A DNA stretch of 64,000 nt from Falsiroseomonas oleicola (GCF_019029495.1 NZ_JAERQM010000006.1:263115-327114), one strand, 5' to 3'. Shown: positions 1 to 9,234, numbered from the stretch's first letter. The notes: generated by a model not told the origin, from the sequence alone. Translations and numbers: made by a program.

Positions 1-594
1 GTATCGCTCTACGATGTGGCGATGCAGAACCTGACCTACCTCGCCACCTGGTATCTGAATGATGGCGTCGAGGTCGCCCGCCGGCCGCGTGGCGGCCACC
101 CCTCCGTGGTGCCCTGCGAGATGTTGCCGACGGCGGATGGCCATGTCTTCGTCATGTGCATCAAGCCCGGCTTCTGGCGCGCCTTTTCCGAGCTGGCCGG
201 CGCGCCCGCGCTGCTCACCGATCCGCGCTTCAAGGGGTTTGAGGCGCGGCTGGCGAATCGGGACGCGCTGATGGCGGAACTCGATCCCATCATGCGCGGC
301 CGCAGCTCCGCCGAATGGGTGGCGTTGCTGGCGGGAAAGGTGCCGGTCGCGCCCGTGCTCGGGCTGGGCGCGGCGCTGGACAATCCGTATTTCCGCGACC
401 GTGGCGGCGTGCTGGAACTGCCGCATCCGGCGCGGCCCGATCTCAAGGTCGTGGCCAATGCCATTCACCTGAACGGCCAGCGCCTGCCCGGCCGCGCAGG
501 CCCCGGCCATGGCGCGGACAGCGCGGCGCTTCTGGCGGAAGCGGGCTATGATGCGGCGGAGATCGCGCAGTTGCGCGCATGGGGAGCGGTCTAG
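1..594 (+). CDS. CaiB/BaiF family III CoA-transferase, C-terminal part (cut by window edge)
   Basis: This enzyme family moves CoA between a CoA thioester and a free carboxylic acid in the cytoplasm. The frame is open from base 1 (V-S-L-Y-D-V-A), which matches the S-hh-D-x-h segment before the C-terminal domain of family III transferases, so the true start lies to the left of the window. The visible part contains the usual C-terminal small-domain pattern: GGHPSVVPCEM, then DGHVFVMCIKPGFWRAF, then the DNPYFRDRG helix. It ends 3 bases before the start of a second CaiB-type gene, so the two are probably co-transcribed and could act as a heteromer or as two separate transferases. The substrate cannot be read from the sequence. 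Confidence 0.85.
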   Translation, partial: VSLYDVAMQNLTYLATWYLNDGVEVARRPRGGHPSVVPCEMLPTADGHVFVMCIKPGFWRAFSELAGAPALLTDPRFKGFEARLANRDALMAELDPIMRGRSSAEWVALLAGKVPVAPVLGLGAALDNPYFRDRGGVLELPHPARPDLKVVANAIHLNGQRLPGRAGPGHGADSAALLAEAGYDAAEIAQLRAWGAV

Positions 595-597
595 GCG

Positions 598-1725
598 ATG
601 AAGCTGCAAGGCATCCGGGTTCTCGACCTGTCGCTGTTCCTGCCGGGCCCCTACCTCACCACCATCCTCGCCGATCATGGGGCGGAGGTCATCAAGCTGG
701 AGCCGCCCTCCGGCGAGCCGGTGCGCCAGATCGGCCAGCGCGCCGGCGACCACAGCGTGTGGTTCCGCAATATCGGGCGCGGCAAGAAATCCATCGTGCT
801 GGATCTGAAGACGGCCGAGGGGCTCGATGCCTTTCGCGACATCGCGCGGAGCTGTGACGTGCTGGTGGAGGCCTTCCGGCCCGGCGTCGCCGATCGCCTC
901 GGCATCGGCGCCACGGCGATGACGGCGCTGAATCCCCGGCTGGTCTATTGCTCCATCTCCGCCTTCGGCCAGGACGGGCCGGAGAGCCGCCGCCCCGCGC
1001 ATGACCTGGCGGTGGAAGCGCTGGCCGGCACGCTCGCCGTCAATCTCGGTCAGGACGGCAAGCCCACCCATCCGGGCATTCCGGTGGCGGATGTCACCGC
1101 CTCCCTGCTCGCCCTGTCCGGCATCCTGATGGCGCTGCTGCGACGGGAAAGCACCGGGCGCGGCGATGTGATCGACATGGCGATGTTCGACGCCACCCTG
1201 TCCTGGCTGCCCAATGCGACCGGCGCCGTCTTCGGCGAGGATCGCGCGCCTGTGGTGAAGCATGAACGGCAATGGGGCGGCGGCGCCTTCTACAACATCT
1301 ATCCGACCCGCGACGGCAGATGGGTGGTGCTGGGCGGCGCCGAGCACAAATTCGTCGAGACGCTGCTTCGGGCGCTGGATCGCCCCGATCTAATCCCCGG
1401 CGCCTCCGGTCCGCCCGGCCCCGGCCATGACGCCGCGCGGGAATTTCTGCGCGCCACCTTCGCCACGCGCACGCGCGACGAATGGGAAGCCTGGTTCAAC
1501 GGCCGCGACGTCTGCTTCGCGCCCGTCCTCGACCTCAAGGAAGCCTTCGACGGGCCGCAGGTCGCCGCCCGGAAGATGCTGGTGCGGGATGAGGAGGGCC
1601 ATCTGCATATCGGCCTGCCCATCAAGTTCCGCGACGAACCCGGCACGCTGAACCCGAAGCTGCCCGCGCTCGGCGAGCATACGGCGGAGGTGGTGGCGGA
1701 GGCGCGGCGCCGGCTGGCTACATAG
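598..1725 (+). CDS. CaiB/BaiF family III CoA-transferase
   Basis: The 375-residue protein is full length for this family. The N-terminus (GIRVLDLSLFLPGPYL) and the ADHGAEVIKLEPP segment form the CoA-binding Rossmann part. Asp165 in the motif PVADVTAS aligns with the catalytic aspartate of formyl-CoA transferase, and RESTGRGDVIDMAMFDA follows as expected. It starts 3 bases after the previous CoA-transferase and ends in an 8-base convergent overlap with the acetyl-CoA hydrolase/transferase gene. The context (CoA ligase, hydratases, TRAP transporter) suggests activation of an imported organic acid. The acid itself is not deducible. Confidence 0.9.
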   Translation: MKLQGIRVLDLSLFLPGPYLTTILADHGAEVIKLEPPSGEPVRQIGQRAGDHSVWFRNIGRGKKSIVLDLKTAEGLDAFRDIARSCDVLVEAFRPGVADRLGIGATAMTALNPRLVYCSISAFGQDGPESRRPAHDLAVEALAGTLAVNLGQDGKPTHPGIPVADVTASLLALSGILMALLRRESTGRGDVIDMAMFDATLSWLPNATGAVFGEDRAPVVKHERQWGGGAFYNIYPTRDGRWVVLGGAEHKFVETLLRALDRPDLIPGASGPPGPGHDAAREFLRATFATRTRDEWEAWFNGRDVCFAPVLDLKEAFDGPQVAARKMLVRDEEGHLHIGLPIKFRDEPGTLNPKLPALGEHTAEVVAEARRRLAT

Positions 1726-2947
1726 CGCGCCGCATCGCCGCCCATTCCTCCGCGAGCCTGTCCCGGAACTGCGGCGCGGCGATCGCGATCAGCCGTTCTG
1801 CCCGCCGGTCGATATCCGCATGGCGCAGCTCCGCCACGCCATGTTCCGTCACCACGACATCGATGTCGGCTCGGGTGATGGACACCGGCGTGCCGGGCGC
1901 GAGGCGCGGCACGATGCGCGTGACCGTGCCGCCGCGGCCACTGGACAGCAGCGCGATCACCGCACGGCCGCCAGCGCTGCGCCGCGCGCCTCGCACGAAG
2001 TCCGCGACGCCGCCTTGCGCCGAAATCTGCCGCCCCTCGATCATCTCCGAATTCACCTGCCCGAACAGATCCACCTCCACCGCCGCATTGATGGCGATGA
2101 AGCGTGGAATCGCCGCGAGCCTTGCCGCGTCATGCGTTTCGGAGACGGGGCGGAATGCGATGCGCGGCTCCCGCGCCAGCCGGTCGTACAGGGCCTGGCT
2201 GCCCAAAGCGATGCCGGTGGTCGCGCTTTCCAGCGCGCCGGCATCCAGCAGCGCCGGCACGCCGTCCGAGATCATGCCGGCGTGGTAGCGCAGCCGCCGA
2301 TGATCGCGCAGCGCGCCCAGCACCGCATTGGCCGCGGCGCCGATGCCGAGCTGCACCGTCTCGCCATCCCGCACCAGCCCGGCCACATGCCGTGCCATGG
2401 CCTGCATCGCGCTGCCCGGCACCTCCGCCGGCAGGATGGGCGAGTCGGAGGGGCCGTCGACCAGTGCATGCAGCCGGTCCAGCGGCAGCCTGATGCCATC
2501 CGGCACGTCCGGCAGCCCCGGATCCACCACAGCGACCAATGCGGCGCCCACGGCGGCCAGCGCCGGGACGAAATCATGCGCCAGCGCCAGGGAAACGCCG
2601 CCGTCGCGCGGCGCGGCGCAGCGGAAGATCGCCATGTCGGCACGCGCTGGGCCACGCAGCCAGGCATCGGCCTCGGAATAATGCAGCGGCAGGAAGCGCA
2701 CCCGGCCATCGGCCAGGCCGGGGCGCAGCTCCGGCGTCATGAAGGCGGCCTCCACGGGGGCGATGGCCGGCAGATCGGTGCGGTTCACCCCCGCGATCGG
2801 CAGCGCCAGCAGGGTGAGGTCCGGCCGCGGCGGCATCGCCGCCAGCACGGCCAGCGGTTCCCCGCCACTTCCGGCGATGAACACCCGCAGCCCCCGGGGC
2901 AGCGTGGCGAGAAATGCGGTGACGGAGACGGCTTGCGCGCTGGTCAT
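1718..2947 (-). CDS. acetyl-CoA hydrolase/transferase family protein (4-hydroxybutyrate CoA-transferase type)
   Basis: The protein is 409 residues from the chosen ATG. The C-terminal half has the family signature: NAAVEVDLFGQVNSE, followed by the Gly-rich GRQISAQGGVADFVRGA, then ITRADIDVVVTEHGVAELR. The glutamate in the VEVDL block lies in the region that carries the active-site Glu of this family. An upstream in-frame ATG at 2983 would place the start inside the facing gene and the operator, so 2947 is preferred. The gene is divergent from the MmgE/PrpD gene with only about 40 bases between them, and a TGTCCGGACA palindrome sits in that gap. It could be a CoA transferase or a thioesterase; the former fits the locus better. 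Confidence 0.85.
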   Translation of the reverse strand: MTSAQAVSVTAFLATLPRGLRVFIAGSGGEPLAVLAAMPPRPDLTLLALPIAGVNRTDLPAIAPVEAAFMTPELRPGLADGRVRFLPLHYSEADAWLRGPARADMAIFRCAAPRDGGVSLALAHDFVPALAAVGAALVAVVDPGLPDVPDGIRLPLDRLHALVDGPSDSPILPAEVPGSAMQAMARHVAGLVRDGETVQLGIGAAANAVLGALRDHRRLRYHAGMISDGVPALLDAGALESATTGIALGSQALYDRLAREPRIAFRPVSETHDAARLAAIPRFIAINAAVEVDLFGQVNSEMIEGRQISAQGGVADFVRGARRSAGGRAVIALLSSGRGGTVTRIVPRLAPGTPVSITRADIDVVVTEHGVAELRHADIDRRAERLIAIAAPQFRDRLAEEWAAMRRAM

Positions 2948-2959
2948 GCTTCCGTTGAT

Positions 2960-2971
2960 ATGTCCGGACAA
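2960..2971. promoter_or_regulatory. palindromic operator, copy 1 (TGTCCGGACA)
   Basis: The perfect 10-base palindrome TGTCCGGACA occupies 2961-2970, in the roughly 40-base gap between two divergent genes, where a bound protein could control both. Longer forms of the same word occur at 7768-7785 and 12056-12073. A GT-n-AC core is typical of FadR-type GntR operators; the identity of the regulator is inference. Confidence 0.6.
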
Positions 2972-2988
2972 GTTTCGTGGCAAATCCG

Positions 2989-4323
2989 ATGGCCGACGCC
3001 TCCCTCAACGAGCATCTGACCACGCTGCTGCACCGCCCGATCACCCAGGCGGATCGCGCGCGCGCCGCGCTGCATCTGCTGGACTGGATCGGCTGCGCCG
3101 TGGCCGGCGCGGCCAGCGAGGTGGGCGGCGTGTTCCAGGCCCATGCCGCGCGCCAGCCGGGCGGCGCGGCGCGCATCATCTTCGGCGGCCAGGCCAATGC
3201 CCGCGACGCCGCCTTCGCCAATGGCGCCTTCGGCAATGTGCTGGAGATGGACGATGTGCATCGGGAGGCGATCCTGCATCCCGGCCCCGTCATCATGCCC
3301 GCCGCGCTGGCGCTGGCCGTGGAATGCGGCGCCGATGGCCTCGCGCTGCTGGATGCGATCCTGCGCGGCTATGAGGCGGAAATCCGCATCGGCCGGGCCA
3401 TGGGCCCCGCGCATTACCGCCACTTCCATCCCACCGCGAGTTGCGGCCCCTTCGGCGCGGCGGCGGCCGCGGCCTCCCTGCTCGGGCTGGATGACAAGGC
3501 GACCGTCTGGGCGCTGGGCAATGCCGGCACGCAGGCCGGCGGCGTCTGGCAATGCCGGGCGGAGCCGGTGATGACCAAGCAGTTGCACACGGCGCGCGCG
3601 GCGGTGATGGGGCTGGAAGCGGCGCAGCTGGCGGCGCTGGGCCTCACCGGCCCGCGGCTGATCCTGGAAGGCCCCTTCGGCGTCTTCGCCGGTCTCGCCC
3701 CGGATGCGCGGCCGGAACGTGTGCTGGCCGAGCCAGAGGCGCCCTGGATGGTGCACGCCACCAGCTTCAAGCCCTGGCCCGCCTGCCGCCACTGCCATGC
3801 CAGCATCGATGCCGCCCTGGCGCTGCGCGGCCCGGAGATCGACGCCATCGCGGCGGTGGAGGTGGCGAGCTATGGCGACGCCATCGCCTTCTGCGACAAC
3901 CCGTCTCCCACCAGCGTCATCCAGTCCAAATTTTCGCTGCAGCATGCCGTCGCGGTGGCGCTGCGCGACGGGCCGCCGCCGCTTGAGGCTTTTGCGCCAG
4001 CGGGGTTCACCGATCCGGGCCTCGCCGCGCTGCGCCAACGCGTGACGATCCGCCGCGACCCGGAAATCAGCGCCGCCTATCCGATGCGCTACGGCGCAGC
4101 CGTGACGCTGACGCTGAAGGATGGCACGCGCCACCGCGCCGAGGTGCCGGATGCGCTGGGTGATCCGGAGAACCCGCTGCCGCAGCCGCGCATCCTCGGC
4201 AAGGCGCGGATGCTGATGGCCAGCGCCAAAGTCGCGCCGGATCGGATCGAGGCGATCATCGCCGCGACACTCGCCTTGGCCGAAGGCGCCGCCCCTGCCG
4301 CGCTCGACGCGCTTCTCCCCTGA
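2989..4323 (+). CDS. MmgE/PrpD family protein
   Basis: The family includes 2-methylcitrate dehydratase, cis-aconitate decarboxylase and iminodisuccinate epimerase. The 444-residue protein shows the family hallmarks: DWIGCAVAGA near the N-terminus, an ANARDAAFANGAFGNVLEMDD-type helix, HPTASCGPFGAAAAAA in the middle, and SFKPWPACRHCHASIDAAL in the second half. A GTG 12 bases upstream (2977) is an alternative start that almost touches the operator; no clear ribosome binding site decides between them. It heads a run of forward genes with the CoA ligase and amidase. The substrate is unknown, but dehydration or decarboxylation of a short polycarboxylate is typical. Confidence 0.88.
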   Translation: MADASLNEHLTTLLHRPITQADRARAALHLLDWIGCAVAGAASEVGGVFQAHAARQPGGAARIIFGGQANARDAAFANGAFGNVLEMDDVHREAILHPGPVIMPAALALAVECGADGLALLDAILRGYEAEIRIGRAMGPAHYRHFHPTASCGPFGAAAAAASLLGLDDKATVWALGNAGTQAGGVWQCRAEPVMTKQLHTARAAVMGLEAAQLAALGLTGPRLILEGPFGVFAGLAPDARPERVLAEPEAPWMVHATSFKPWPACRHCHASIDAALALRGPEIDAIAAVEVASYGDAIAFCDNPSPTSVIQSKFSLQHAVAVALRDGPPPLEAFAPAGFTDPGLAALRQRVTIRRDPEISAAYPMRYGAAVTLTLKDGTRHRAEVPDALGDPENPLPQPRILGKARMLMASAKVAPDRIEAIIAATLALAEGAAPAALDALLP

Positions 4324-4343
4324 TCCCGAAGGAACCACCCCGC

Positions 4344-5735
4344 ATGCCGGTCTTCGACTACGTCACGGCCATGGACCACCCGGCATTGCTGCGGGACTAC
4401 CCGATCGGGCCGGACTTTCCGCACGCGCTGCAAGGCCTTTCCCGAGATGCGCTGCGCGCGCGGCAGGATCGGGACTTCCGCAAGCTGCTGGATTTTGCCT
4501 GGAAGGTGCCGTTCTACCAGCGGCTATGGGGCGCCAAGGGGATCGAGCCGGGGGACATCCGGGGTCTCGACGACCTGCCGAAGCTGCCGGCCTATGACAA
4601 GTCGGATCTGATGGCCTCCGTCGCCGCCTATCCGCCGCTCGGCGATTTTCATGGGCGGGATGCGCATCCGCCGGAACGCCGGCCGCAGATCATCTTCCAC
4701 ACCACCAGCGGCACCACCGGCACGCCGCAGCCGCTGCTGTTCGGCGCGAAATCGCGCGAGGTGCAGAACCGCCTTCTGGCGCGGATGTACCTGATGGCCG
4801 GCATGACGCGGGAGGATGTGGTCCACTCCGTCTACGGCCACGGCATGATCAATGGCGGCCATTATGTGCGTGAGGCCGTGCATCACTGGGTCGGCGCGCA
4901 ATTCCTCTCGGCCGGCACGGGGGTGGAGACGCGCTCGGCGCAGCAGGTCTTCATCATGAAGCAGTTCGGCGCCACCGCCATCGTGGGCTTCGCCGACTAC
5001 ATAAGGCGCCTGTCCGACGTGGCGCGCGACGAAGGGCTGGTGCCGGGCCGCGACATCCCGATCCGCCTGATCTGCGCGCATCTCGGCAGCGAGACCCAGG
5101 CGAGCGTCTCCGCCGCCTGGGGTGGTGCCGCGGTCTATGACTGGTATGGCGTGGGCGATACCGGGATCATTGCCGGCGAGGGGCCGGACCGCAGCGGCAT
5201 GCACATCATGGAGGATGCGCATGCGCTGGAGATCGCCGATCCCGATACGGGCCTGCCGGTGCCGGAAGGCACGCTGGGCGACATGGTCTGCACCTGCCTG
5301 TTCAAGGACGACATCTTCCCCATCATCCGCTTCAACACCCATGACGTGACGGAGGAAGTTCTCGGGCCGAACCCCCTCGGCATTCCCTTCCGGCGGATGA
5401 AGGGCTTTCTGGGTCGCTCCGACAATATGGTGAAGCTGCGCGGCATCAACCTGTTCCCCACCGGCATCGGCGCGCTGCTGGTGGACCAGGCCGGCGAGGC
5501 GACGGGCGAATTCATCTGCCGCGTCAGTCGCAGCGAGGGCCGCGATGCGATGACCGCGCATCTGGAGGTGCGCGGCGCCAGCGATGACGCGATGCGTGAA
5601 AGGCTGGAAGGCATTCTGCGCCAGCGCCTCGGCGTCGAGATCGGCGTCGCGCTCTGCGCGCCTGGCAGCCTGGCCGCGCTGACCCAGGTGGAAAGCCGCC
5701 AGAAGCCGATCCGCCTGATCGACGACCGCAAATGA
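4344..5735 (+). CDS. PaaK-like AMP-forming CoA ligase
   Basis: Adenylate-forming enzymes of this type activate an aromatic or organic acid as acyl-AMP and then form the CoA thioester. The 463-residue protein has the phosphate-binding motif TTSGTTGTPQPLLFG around residues 115-130, YDWYGVGDTG in place of the usual YGxTE motif, and the C-terminal GRSDNMVKLRGINLFP hinge that is characteristic of the phenylacetate-CoA ligase branch. A GAAGGA ribosome site lies about 11 bases before the ATG. The 3' end overlaps the amidase start in ATGA, so the two are translationally coupled. The natural substrate need not be phenylacetate. Confidence 0.87.
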   Translation: MPVFDYVTAMDHPALLRDYPIGPDFPHALQGLSRDALRARQDRDFRKLLDFAWKVPFYQRLWGAKGIEPGDIRGLDDLPKLPAYDKSDLMASVAAYPPLGDFHGRDAHPPERRPQIIFHTTSGTTGTPQPLLFGAKSREVQNRLLARMYLMAGMTREDVVHSVYGHGMINGGHYVREAVHHWVGAQFLSAGTGVETRSAQQVFIMKQFGATAIVGFADYIRRLSDVARDEGLVPGRDIPIRLICAHLGSETQASVSAAWGGAAVYDWYGVGDTGIIAGEGPDRSGMHIMEDAHALEIADPDTGLPVPEGTLGDMVCTCLFKDDIFPIIRFNTHDVTEEVLGPNPLGIPFRRMKGFLGRSDNMVKLRGINLFPTGIGALLVDQAGEATGEFICRVSRSEGRDAMTAHLEVRGASDDAMRERLEGILRQRLGVEIGVALCAPGSLAALTQVESRQKPIRLIDDRK

Positions 5736-6982
5736 GCGATATTTCCGTCTTCCTCGACCGCATCGCGCAGCAGGATGGGGCCATCGGTGCCTTCTGGCAG
5801 GTGGATGCGGCCGGCGCCCTGGCCACGGCCGTCGCCGGGCCACTGGCCGGGCTGGCGCTTGGGGTGAAGGACAATGTCGATGTGGCGGGGCTGCGCACCA
5901 CCGCCGGCATCGCCGCCTTCCGCGATCGCGTCGCCAGCTCCGATGCGCCCTGCGTCGCGGCACTGCGGCAGGCGGGCGCGGTCATTCTCGGCAAGCTGGC
6001 GATGCATGAGGGTGCGCTGGGCGCCACCACCGACACGCCGGGCTTCGGCCGCTGCATGAATCCGCTGCGGGAGGGTTTCACGCCGGGCGGCTCCTCCGGC
6101 GGGTCCGGGGCCGCCGTGGCGGCGGGCTTTGTCGATCTCGCCATCGGCACGGATACCATGGGCTCGGTCCGCATTCCGGCCGCCTATTGCGGCGTGGTCG
6201 GGCTGAAGCCGACGCGGGGCCTGCTGGGTCGCAGCGGCGTGGTGCCGCTGTCCCCGGCGCTGGACACGGTCGGCATGCTGGCCACGACGCCGCGCTTGGC
6301 CGCCAGGGGACTGGAGGCGATGGTGGCGGAGGATCTGGGCGATCCCGCCTGGCGCCCTGCCCCCGCCGGCTGGCACGCCGTGCCCCGGACCCCGCCGGAC
6401 CTCTCCAGGCTGCGCATCGGCCTGCCGGAGCCCGTGCTGGCGGCGGAGATGGAGCCGGAACTGCGCGCCGCCTGGGCCGCCGCGGCGGCGCATCTGCGCG
6501 CGGAGGGCGCGATGGTGGAGCCGGTGGCCATGCCCGCCTGGCACCCCACCCAGGCCCGCCGCGCCGGGCTGCTGCTGGTGGAGGCGGAGGCGGCGGCGCT
6601 GCATGAGGCGCTGATCGACAATCCGGAGGCCGCGACCCCCGGCTTCCGCGCCGCCCTCGCCTATGGCCGGGATGCCGGCACGCTGCGGCTGATGCGGGCG
6701 TTGTTCCGGCTGGAGGAGGTGACCGCCGCGGCGCTGCGGGCGCTCGACCGCTGCGATGCGCTTCTGATGCCAACGGCGCCGCAGCGTGCCTTCGCCCATG
6801 GCACGCCGGCGCCGGTGGATCAGGCGGATTTCACCGCGCTGGCGAACTTCGCCGGCCTGCCCTCCATCGCCCTGCCCTGGCCGGCAACGGATGGCGGTCT
6901 GCCGGCCTCCGTCCAGCTCGTCGGGCGCCCGCATGCGGAGGCGCTGCTGGTGGGCATAGCGGAGATGCTCAGCCCGCCGTGA
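5732..6982 (+). CDS. amidase (amidase-signature family)
   Basis: This is a 416-residue amidohydrolase. The Ser-cisSer-Lys triad is visible: Lys46 in ALGVKDNVD, Ser121 in TPGGSSGGSG and Ser145 in GTDTMGSVRIPA, with the 24-residue spacing between the serines that is usual in this family. The start codon overlaps the stop of the CoA-ligase gene (ATGA), which implies a shared transcript and linked function, for example releasing an acid from an amide before CoA activation. It is not GatA: there is no GatB or GatC nearby and the C-terminal part is short. The gene converges on the enoyl-CoA hydratase gene with a 14-base overlap. Confidence 0.9.
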   Translation: MSDISVFLDRIAQQDGAIGAFWQVDAAGALATAVAGPLAGLALGVKDNVDVAGLRTTAGIAAFRDRVASSDAPCVAALRQAGAVILGKLAMHEGALGATTDTPGFGRCMNPLREGFTPGGSSGGSGAAVAAGFVDLAIGTDTMGSVRIPAAYCGVVGLKPTRGLLGRSGVVPLSPALDTVGMLATTPRLAARGLEAMVAEDLGDPAWRPAPAGWHAVPRTPPDLSRLRIGLPEPVLAAEMEPELRAAWAAAAAHLRAEGAMVEPVAMPAWHPTQARRAGLLLVEAEAAALHEALIDNPEAATPGFRAALAYGRDAGTLRLMRALFRLEEVTAAALRALDRCDALLMPTAPQRAFAHGTPAPVDQADFTALANFAGLPSIALPWPATDGGLPASVQLVGRPHAEALLVGIAEMLSPP

Positions 6983-7742
6983 AGCGCGGCGGCCGCTTGG
7001 CGAGGAAGGCGGCGCTGCCCTCGGCGAAATCGGCGCCGCGGAACTGGTCCTCGAACAGCGCGTCGAGCTCCGGCGCATCGGGTGGCGCGCCGGCCTCGAT
7101 GGCATCCGCCATCCGCTTCACGGCACGCAAGGCGGGGCGGGAGGTGGCGGCGAGGCCGGCCAGGATCTGCGCCGCCCCCGCCTCGAAGTCATCAGGCGGC
7201 AGCAGCCGCTCCACCAGGCCGATGCGCAGCGCTTCCGCCGCCTCCACCATCCGCGCGGTGAACAACATCTCCTTCGCCCGTCCGACACCCACGGTGCGGA
7301 TCAGGCGCTGCGTGTCGGATTGGCTGTAGATGAGGCCGAGCTTCACCGGAGTGACCGCGAAACGGGCATCTTCCGCGGCGATGCGGATATCGCAGGCCAG
7401 CGCCATCGCCACGCCGCCACCGATGCAGGCGCCACGAATCACGGCGACGACCGGCTTCGGGCATTCGGCCAGCGAGTCCACCGCCGCGCGGATCGCGGCA
7501 TTGCTGGCGGATGCGGCTTCCGGCGTCGCATAGCCCGTGGCGAATTCGGCGATGTCGGCGCCGCCGCAGAAATGCGCGCCCTGGCCGGTCAGCGCCAGCA
7601 CGGCAATGGCGGGATCGGCCACGGCCTGCGCCACCAGCCCGGGCAGCGCCTGCCACATCGCGCGGCCCATGGCGTTGCGACGGACGGGATTGTCGATCAG
7701 CAGGGTGGCGATGCCAGCCTGGCGGAGCAGTCGGAGGGTCAT
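6969..7742 (-). CDS. enoyl-CoA hydratase/isomerase (crotonase) family protein
   Basis: The 257-residue protein has the crotonase fold signatures: GQGAHFCGGADIAEFA forms the first oxyanion-hole loop, and VIRGACIGGGVAMALACDIRIAA contains the second, followed by KLGLIYSQSDTQRL. Crotonases hydrate, isomerise or cleave acyl-CoA esters. It reads toward the amidase gene, and its start faces an operator palindrome about 25 bases upstream (7768-7785), so it is probably controlled together with the TRAP genes that begin on the other side of that site. Confidence 0.9.
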   Translation of the reverse strand: MTLRLLRQAGIATLLIDNPVRRNAMGRAMWQALPGLVAQAVADPAIAVLALTGQGAHFCGGADIAEFATGYATPEAASASNAAIRAAVDSLAECPKPVVAVIRGACIGGGVAMALACDIRIAAEDARFAVTPVKLGLIYSQSDTQRLIRTVGVGRAKEMLFTARMVEAAEALRIGLVERLLPPDDFEAGAAQILAGLAATSRPALRAVKRMADAIEAGAPPDAPELDALFEDQFRGADFAEGSAAFLAKRPPRFTAG

Positions 7743-7767
7743 GGACGAAGACTAATCCAGGCGCAGA

Positions 7768-7785
7768 AAATTGTCCGTACAAATT
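7768..7785. promoter_or_regulatory. palindromic operator, copy 2 (TTGTCCGTACAA core)
   Basis: The 18-base site reads AAATTGTCCGTACAAATT. It is a palindrome except for two symmetric positions and differs from copy 3 at only three bases. It lies between the divergent enoyl-CoA hydratase (start 7742) and dctP (start 7853) genes, the same promoter arrangement as copy 1. Confidence 0.65.
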
Positions 7786-7852
7786 CCTTGTCGACTGGCA
7801 CGCCCCATGCTTGGCTTCGCCTCACAGGGGCTTCATCACAAGGAGTGGGCAG

Positions 7853-8854
7853 ATGCGGCGACGCGATATGATGCGGGTGGCAGGTGGCGCGGTGCTGGCC
7901 GGCGCGACGATGCGGGACGTGGGCGCGCAGGCGCAGGTGCGCTGGGACGTCTCGCTGCCCTGGGGCCCGACCGAATTCCACACGGTGAATGCCCAGAACT
8001 TCGCCGCCGAGGTGAAGAAGGCCACCAACGACGCCGTGCAGATGACGGTGCATCCCGGCGGCGCGCTGGGCGTGCGCGCCAATGAGACGGTGCGCGGCGT
8101 GGGTGATGGCGTCGTCCCCATGGCGGAATCCGCCGGCTTCCAGAATGTCGGCGACCTGCCGCTGCTGGGCATCGAGAGCCTGCCCTTCCTGATCGCGAAT
8201 TACGACGAGCTTCAGATCATGCACAGCCTGGTCCGCGCGACCTGGGAGCGGGAGCTGGAGCGGCGTGGCGTCGGCGTGCTCTACATGGTGCCCTGGCCGA
8301 CGCAGAACTTCTACTTCAAGAAGCCGATCGTCACCGCGGCCGATCTGCGCGGCGTGCGCATGCGCACCTATGACCGCGTGACGGCGGAGATGTGCACGCG
8401 GCTCGGCATGGTGCCGCAGCAGCTCAACAACCCCGATGTGGTGCCGGCGCTCGCCTCCGGCCGCGTCGATGCGGTGATGACCTCCGGCACCACGGCCGCG
8501 GCGCAGCGCTACTGGGAATTCCTCAAGCACACCTACGTCACCAACCATCTCTGGGCGACCAACCTGATGCTGGTGAACCTGGAAAGCTGGCGGCGCCTGC
8601 CGGCTGCCACCCGCACCACCATCCAGGACATCGCCAAGCGGATGGAGCCGGAGTTCTGGAACGTCTCCAAGGCGGAGCACGCGACCCGCATGGCGGAGCT
8701 GCAGCGCAACGGCATGACGGTGGAGGACCCCTCCCCGGCCCTGGTGCAGGCGATGCGGACCGCGACCGCGACGATGGCCGATGACTTCGCCCGCGCCAAT
8801 CCGGCGGCGGGCCCGATCATCCAGGAATTCCGCCGGCGCGTCGGGCGGGCGTGA
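7853..8854 (+). CDS. dctP: TRAP transporter substrate-binding protein DctP
   Basis: This periplasmic receptor delivers a carboxylate to the DctQM permease. It has 333 residues. The N-terminus MRRRDMMRVAGG followed by an Ala-rich stretch and AQAQ resembles a twin-arginine or Sec signal peptide. The mature part has the DctP pattern with NFYFKKPIVTAADLRGVRMRTY and the conserved arginine region that binds the ligand carboxylate, then ALASGRVDAVMTSG. AAGGAG lies 7 bases before the ATG. It belongs with dctQ and dctM downstream, although a reverse CMD gene separates them. The ligand is not evident. Confidence 0.9.
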   Translation: MRRRDMMRVAGGAVLAGATMRDVGAQAQVRWDVSLPWGPTEFHTVNAQNFAAEVKKATNDAVQMTVHPGGALGVRANETVRGVGDGVVPMAESAGFQNVGDLPLLGIESLPFLIANYDELQIMHSLVRATWERELERRGVGVLYMVPWPTQNFYFKKPIVTAADLRGVRMRTYDRVTAEMCTRLGMVPQQLNNPDVVPALASGRVDAVMTSGTTAAAQRYWEFLKHTYVTNHLWATNLMLVNLESWRRLPAATRTTIQDIAKRMEPEFWNVSKAEHATRMAELQRNGMTVEDPSPALVQAMRTATATMADDFARANPAAGPIIQEFRRRVGRA

Positions 8855-8859
8855 CGCTG

Positions 8860-9234
8860 TCAGCCAGGCGGCGCGGTGGTGAGTTCCTCGACACGGCGCA
8901 TCACCGCCGCGCCCGCCTTGGCCCAGCATTGATGGCCGTGGATCAGGATGGCGATGCCCAGCGCCTCCATGATCTGGCCGGGCGTGAGGCCGGCGCGCAG
9001 ACCGGCCTCCGCATGCGCGACGGCGCCTTCCACATGTCCGGCGGCGACATCGAGCACGATGAAGACCAGCTCCTTGCTCGCCAAGGGCAGATGCCCCTCG
9101 GGCGGCAGGCGATAGGCAGCCTCCCGGGCCATCAGATAGGCCGCGAAAGCCTCCGGCGCATGGCGGCGCAGCAGCGCGACACTCTCCGGCACGGCGCCGA
9201 GGGTGGATTCGAAATGTTCGGCCTCATCGGCCAT
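8860..9234 (-). CDS. carboxymuconolactone decarboxylase (CMD/AhpD-like) family protein
   Basis: A 124-residue all-helical protein of the CMD family, with KELVFIVLDVAAGHVEGAVAHAEAGLRAGLTPGQIMEALGIA arranged as the core helices. It lacks the AhpD CxxC motif; only one cysteine is present, in HGHQCWAKAG, so a peroxidase role is unlikely. It sits in reverse orientation between dctP and dctQ. An ATG at 9258 would add 8 residues; the internal start MADEAEHF is the more usual beginning for these short proteins. Its function in the pathway is unknown. Confidence 0.75.
   Translation of the reverse strand: MADEAEHFESTLGAVPESVALLRRHAPEAFAAYLMAREAAYRLPPEGHLPLASKELVFIVLDVAAGHVEGAVAHAEAGLRAGLTPGQIMEALGIAILIHGHQCWAKAGAAVMRRVEELTTAPPG

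Noticed and set aside
2944-4338. Long reverse-strand frame (464 codons) opposite the MmgE/PrpD gene
   Set aside because: It is an antisense by-product of high GC: the protein is Arg/Gly/His-rich with no family pattern, while the forward frame is a clear MmgE/PrpD protein.
5135-7105. 656-codon reverse frame across the CoA-ligase and amidase genes
   Set aside because: Composition is Arg/Gly/Ala-rich without domains, and it overlaps two well-supported forward genes.
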